Source: Flavobacterium sp. ZT3R18 (lineage in GTDB: Bacteria; Bacteroidota; Bacteroidia; Flavobacteriales; Flavobacteriaceae). Taken from it: DNA of 64,000 bases. The stretch covers positions 124,001 to 188,000 of the forward strand of contig NZ_VJZS01000003.1 in assembly GCF_007097385.1 (NCBI RefSeq), given 5' to 3'. Position numbers and translations under genes: made by a program. Below the pieces are notes generated by a model. That model was not told the origin of the DNA. It saw only the letters and a list, made by a program, of their open reading frames with translations, and did no database searches. Shown here piece by piece: positions 61,119 through 64,000 of the stretch. How positions within the stretch are numbered: the stretch's first letter is position 1; the number at the start of each line of letters is the position of its first letter.

Positions 61119-61778
61119 TCACTGAACACTACTATAATACCGCTCCTCTATCCTCTTAATATCCTTAATCGACTTCTTAGCCCAATCCAGTCGTTTCTCC
61201 AAAATTTCTTCTTCAGACAATTTCCAATTGATATCAGAATTACGCAATCGATTCGTTAGGTTTTGAATAATAATAGCCGCCGAAACCGAGATATTCAAAC
61301 TTTCCGTAAAACCCACCATCGGAATTTTAAGAAAACCATCGGCTCTCTGAAGAATTTCTTCTGATAATCCGTCTCTTTCGGTGCCAAAAAACAATGCACT
61401 TGGTTTCGAGATATCAAAATCCTCCAGCAAACAATCATTCTCATGTGGCGTGGTGGCGATGATTTGATATCCTTTGTCTTTCAGCGTATCAATACAATTG
61501 GTAACACTGTCAAAAGTCGAAATATCAACCCATTTTTGAGCACCCATCGCGATTTCTTTGTCGATACTTTTACCATAACGTTCCTCGATTACATTCAGCT
61601 CCTGAATTCCAAAAACCTCACAACTGCGCATTACCGCAGAGGCATTATGCATTTGAAAAATATCTTCTACCGCTATCGTAAAATGTTTGGTTCTGGTATT
61701 CAAAACTTTCAAAAATTTCTCTTTCCGATTATCGGTTAAAATATTTTCTAGAAAAGTGAGGTAATCTATATCAATCAT
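61119..61778 (-). CDS. SPOUT-family RNA methyltransferase (TrmH/SpoU-like)
   Basis: This SAM-dependent RNA 2'-O-methyltransferase has 219 residues. The three SPOUT motifs are present in order: NASAVMRSCEVFGI (motif 1 with the catalytic-site Arg), SALFFGTERDGLSEEIL (motif 2) and IPMVGFTESLNISVSAAI (motif 3, the knot). TrmH acts on tRNA Gm18, and the size and motif set fit it, but other SpoU members cannot be excluded. It is monocistronic and lies in an intergenic zone rich in repeats. Confidence 0.93.
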   Translation of the reverse strand: MIDIDYLTFLENILTDNRKEKFLKVLNTRTKHFTIAVEDIFQMHNASAVMRSCEVFGIQELNVIEERYGKSIDKEIAMGAQKWVDISTFDSVTNCIDTLKDKGYQIIATTPHENDCLLEDFDISKPSALFFGTERDGLSEEILQRADGFLKIPMVGFTESLNISVSAAIIIQNLTNRLRNSDINWKLSEEEILEKRLDWAKKSIKDIKRIEERYYSSVQ

Positions 61779-61881
61779 TGCAATTATTTTTTCGGCAAAA
61801 ATACTAAAAAAGAGTAGTTTTATAAGCTAGACTAACAATCAAAAGAAATTATCTTTACACAACACACGAGAAAAAAAATTG

Positions 61882-61946
61882 AACCATATAAGTAATATAA
61901 GTCCATTTAAGCTTGACTTATTTGAACTTATATTACTTATATGGTT
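61882..61946. repeat. ACCATATAAG-type inverted repeat, copy 2
   Basis: The 21-base perfect arms at 61882-61902 and 61926-61946 relate to copy 1 at 52533, with paired A/T changes. The right arm falls between the -33 and -7 elements of the sirtuin gene. Confidence 0.85.
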
Positions 61947-61953
61947 ATTTTTG
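61922..61953 (+). promoter_or_regulatory. Promoter of the sirtuin gene (TTG-N21-TATTTTTG)
   Basis: TTG at 61922-61924 and TATTTTTG at 61946-61953 fit the Bacteroidetes consensus with a 21-base spacer. The spacer is the right arm of the inverted repeat. Confidence 0.65.
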
Positions 61954-62016
61954 ACAATACTTTATAAATGTATTTAAACGTTCTGAAAAACAGAACCTTT
62001 TAAACAAACACAACCA

Positions 62017-62706
62017 ATGAAAAAGAAATTAGTAGTCCTTACCGGAGCAGGAATTAGTGCCGAGAGTGGTATCAAAACCTTCCGTGATAGCGATGGATTA
62101 TGGGAGGGTCATAACGTGATGGATGTAGCTACTCCCGAAGGCTGGCATAAAAACCCTTCTTTAGTTTTGGATTTTTACAACCAAAGACGCCAACAATTAA
62201 AAGACGTACACCCCAACAAAGGACATCAGATTCTTGCCGAACTTGAAAATGATTTTGAAGTTTTCATCATTACCCAAAACGTAGATGATTTACACGAACG
62301 CGCAGGAAGCTTGAATGTTACCCACTTGCATGGCGAATTATTAAAAGTGAGAAGCATCAAAGACGAGAACTATATCTTAGACTGGCGACACGACTTGAAT
62401 TTTGGAGATGTTGACCAACAAGGAAATCAACTTCGCCCCCATATTGTTTGGTTTGGCGAGCAAGTTCCCGCCTTAGACGAAGCAATTGCAATAACAGAAC
62501 AAGCCGATTATTTTGTGGTAATTGGAACTTCCCTGCAAGTCTATCCAGCTGCGGGTTTAATTGATTTTACCAAAAAGGAAACTCCAATTTATTATATAGA
62601 TCCCAAACCCATAAAAATTCCAAATCTCAGAAATCCATTGGTCGTAATTCCGAATATTGCTTCCGAAGGAATGCTTATTTTAAAAGAAAAATTAAATCTA
62701 ATCTAA
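62017..62706 (+). CDS. NAD-dependent deacylase, Sir2 family
   Basis: Sirtuins remove acyl groups from protein lysines while cleaving NAD. The 229-residue protein has GAGISAESGIKTFRDSDGLW (NAD site), TQNVDDLHERAG and the catalytic His in THLHGEL. The Zn-binding four-cysteine region of most sirtuins is absent (ELLKVRSIKDENYILDWRHD), as in a known Zn-less class common in Gram-negative bacteria. VIGTSLQVYPAAGLI completes the NAD pocket. The gene overlaps the convergent channel gene by 9 bases at its 3' end. Confidence 0.93.
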   Translation: MKKKLVVLTGAGISAESGIKTFRDSDGLWEGHNVMDVATPEGWHKNPSLVLDFYNQRRQQLKDVHPNKGHQILAELENDFEVFIITQNVDDLHERAGSLNVTHLHGELLKVRSIKDENYILDWRHDLNFGDVDQQGNQLRPHIVWFGEQVPALDEAIAITEQADYFVVIGTSLQVYPAAGLIDFTKKETPIYYIDPKPIKIPNLRNPLVVIPNIASEGMLILKEKLNLI

Positions 62707-63660
62707 AATAACTTTATCAAACGAATTCAATTGATCCAAATCCAGAACGGTGCTTTGGTTATTTTTACTTTTGGTATACATCGGTATAAATTTGACTCCA
62801 TAAACTACTTCTTTAAAAGTATAAGAAGTTCGAGCAGCAACCGTTGTACTAAACATATCGTCAAACGTTTTAATAACCACAATAATTTCGCCCAAAATAG
62901 AGTCATAATCAGAAACTCCCAAGTCATATAAAGGACTCTCATTGGTTATGGGATGAACCAAAGTCCAACTCAGCACTAACGAACTTACTCTTTGAAATTC
63001 CAAATCCAAAGTAAAAAATTTGTTAGTCATAACACCATTTTCTTCTATTCGCATCCCGAGCGTTACACTAGCTTCGGCATCAATATAGTTGGTGTTTTTG
63101 AATGGAGCCAATCGCAACATCAATGCTTTTCCTTCATTATAAGGAGCAATGATAGCATTATGAGAAAATTTCAAAAAAATGGCTGGTTTACTAAATCTTC
63201 CAAAAAACAAACCTGTGGCAATAGCAAAACTCAACAATCCAATTAAAGCTTCGGCCGATGATAATGCGCTGGCATAAAAACCGGTTGGACTTATGTGTCC
63301 ATACCCTACGGTTGTAAAAGTTTGTGCACTAAAAAAATATGCCTGCCCGAATTGTACCCATTCGCTTTCCGTTTTTGCTATTCCGTTGAGATGCTCAATC
63401 CCAACACCAAAATAGATCGCCGCAAACAGAAAATTGATTCCAATATAAAACAATAATAAAATAGAAAGGAATTTCCAGGTAGAAAGATTCAACATGGTGT
63501 GGTACCAGCTTATTTTATCAAATAAACCAATTCCTTTTTTTACTACATTGGCCGATCCGTCTTTATTGATAAACCGCCCACCATAATTAGAGGCACTGCT
63601 ACCAAATCCGGTATTAGCGAGTGTTTTTGATTTGGAATTTAATCTATGAAATAATGCCAT
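62698..63660 (-). CDS. Inward-rectifier (Kir) type potassium channel
   Basis: This two-TM potassium channel has 320 residues. The N-terminal cytoplasmic segment (about 1-55) precedes TM1 (about 60-85). The selectivity filter TTVGYGH lies in a re-entrant loop, then TM2 (about 130-155), and a C-terminal immunoglobulin-like cytoplasmic domain of about 160 residues with VTLGMRIEENGVMTNKFFTL. That order is diagnostic of bacterial Kir (KirBac-like) channels. No ligand can be read. The gene end overlaps the sirtuin gene by 9 bases. Confidence 0.92.
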   Translation of the reverse strand: MALFHRLNSKSKTLANTGFGSSASNYGGRFINKDGSANVVKKGIGLFDKISWYHTMLNLSTWKFLSILLLFYIGINFLFAAIYFGVGIEHLNGIAKTESEWVQFGQAYFFSAQTFTTVGYGHISPTGFYASALSSAEALIGLLSFAIATGLFFGRFSKPAIFLKFSHNAIIAPYNEGKALMLRLAPFKNTNYIDAEASVTLGMRIEENGVMTNKFFTLDLEFQRVSSLVLSWTLVHPITNESPLYDLGVSDYDSILGEIIVVIKTFDDMFSTTVAARTSYTFKEVVYGVKFIPMYTKSKNNQSTVLDLDQLNSFDKVILD

Positions 63661-63956
63661 AATGTGTTGAGTTATTTAAGTGCAAATTAACCAATTTCAT
63701 TTACATAAATTACTCGCCGAAGATAAAGTACTACATTAAATCAAAAAACAAATTAAGAGACAGCAGTTACAATATAAAATTCAATAGTATCGCATCAAAG
63801 CACAAAATAAAATGATTAAAAAAGGAAAATTAAAACCCAGTATGATAATAACACGAATAATCTTGTTCAAAAAATATTTTTATCACTAGTACTACCATGA
63901 TAGCTAAATATTCAAATATTTTCATCTTTAAAAAGTCAATAAAATAAAAAAAAAGT

Positions 63957-63964
63957 TATATTTG
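63957..63964 (+). promoter_or_regulatory. Putative -7 element TATATTTG at the window edge
   Basis: This TAnnTTTG match lies 36 bases before the window end, so it probably serves a gene beyond it. The remaining 63661-63956 stretch is AT-rich and holds no gene I can support. Confidence 0.45.
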
Positions 63965-64000
63965 TTTCGACATAAAACCATCAATACCAATCAAATACCA

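Overview
This window looks like a chromosomal segment of a low-GC member of the Flavobacteriaceae, most likely Flavobacterium or a close relative. The evidence is the AT-rich sequence, the recurring -7 promoter element TAnnTTTG typical of Bacteroidetes, a TonB-dependent receptor and other proteins with carboxypeptidase-like regulatory domains, a serine-palmitoyltransferase-like enzyme, and several families found mainly in this group (BatA-type, DUF4834, DUF937, TIGR02757, YfhO). I see no rRNA, tRNA, CRISPR array, integrase, transposase or prophage.

Layout. 0-7 kb: a small coiled-coil membrane protein, ychF, a TonB-dependent receptor, a methyltransferase and a secreted regulatory-domain protein. 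7-12.4 kb: a 2[4Fe-4S] ferredoxin divergent from a LuxC-type acyl-CoA reductase, an Uma2-type gene interrupted by one nonsense codon, the serine pathway pair serC-serA, and a DUF937 protein. 12.6-19.4 kb: a hybrid histidine kinase, small membrane proteins, a LolD-like ATPase translationally coupled to a large membrane protein, and a TIGR02757 protein. 19.5-25.2 kb: a DEFD-box RNA helicase, a lactonase-like beta-propeller, a lone Bro-N gene and a BatA-type protein. 25.2-28.4 kb: a three-gene module (DUF262 protein, DUF3696-type ATPase, unknown protein) placed between the BatA gene and a dihydroorotase-like gene. This is the best candidate here for a defence-type or otherwise undescribed system. 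28.4-36.6 kb: a dihydroorotase homologue that has lost its metal ligands, an esterase, an MBL-fold phosphodiesterase, a conserved 487-residue protein of unknown function, bcp, an Fe-S-less nth, a 47-codon gene and an ECF sigma factor. 37-45 kb: uvrA, an MscS channel, a polysaccharide flippase and a glycosyltransferase. 45-54 kb: a nucleotidyltransferase with a small partner, YfhO, DUF4834, an outer-membrane protein, a GNAT protein, the PLP enzyme and a NYN-LOTUS protein. 54-64 kb: a lone KilA-N gene, a decayed partial copy of rdgB next to the intact gene, a lipoprotein, a DEAD-box helicase with an RGG-like tail, a SPOUT RNA methyltransferase, a sirtuin and a Kir-type channel.

The intergenic DNA is unusually structured. 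One inverted-repeat leader occurs upstream of three unrelated genes with compensatory base changes. One short motif (TTTTCAGTCGCAG-like) repeatedly follows stop codons in sense orientation. Degenerate heptamers (ATCTAAA-like) lie before start codons, and hexamers (CAATNN) lie both between genes and inside one coding tail. Several palindrome families are present, two of them with covarying arms. All coordinates and motifs were read by eye; similarity claims rest on remembered family signatures, and no database search was run.
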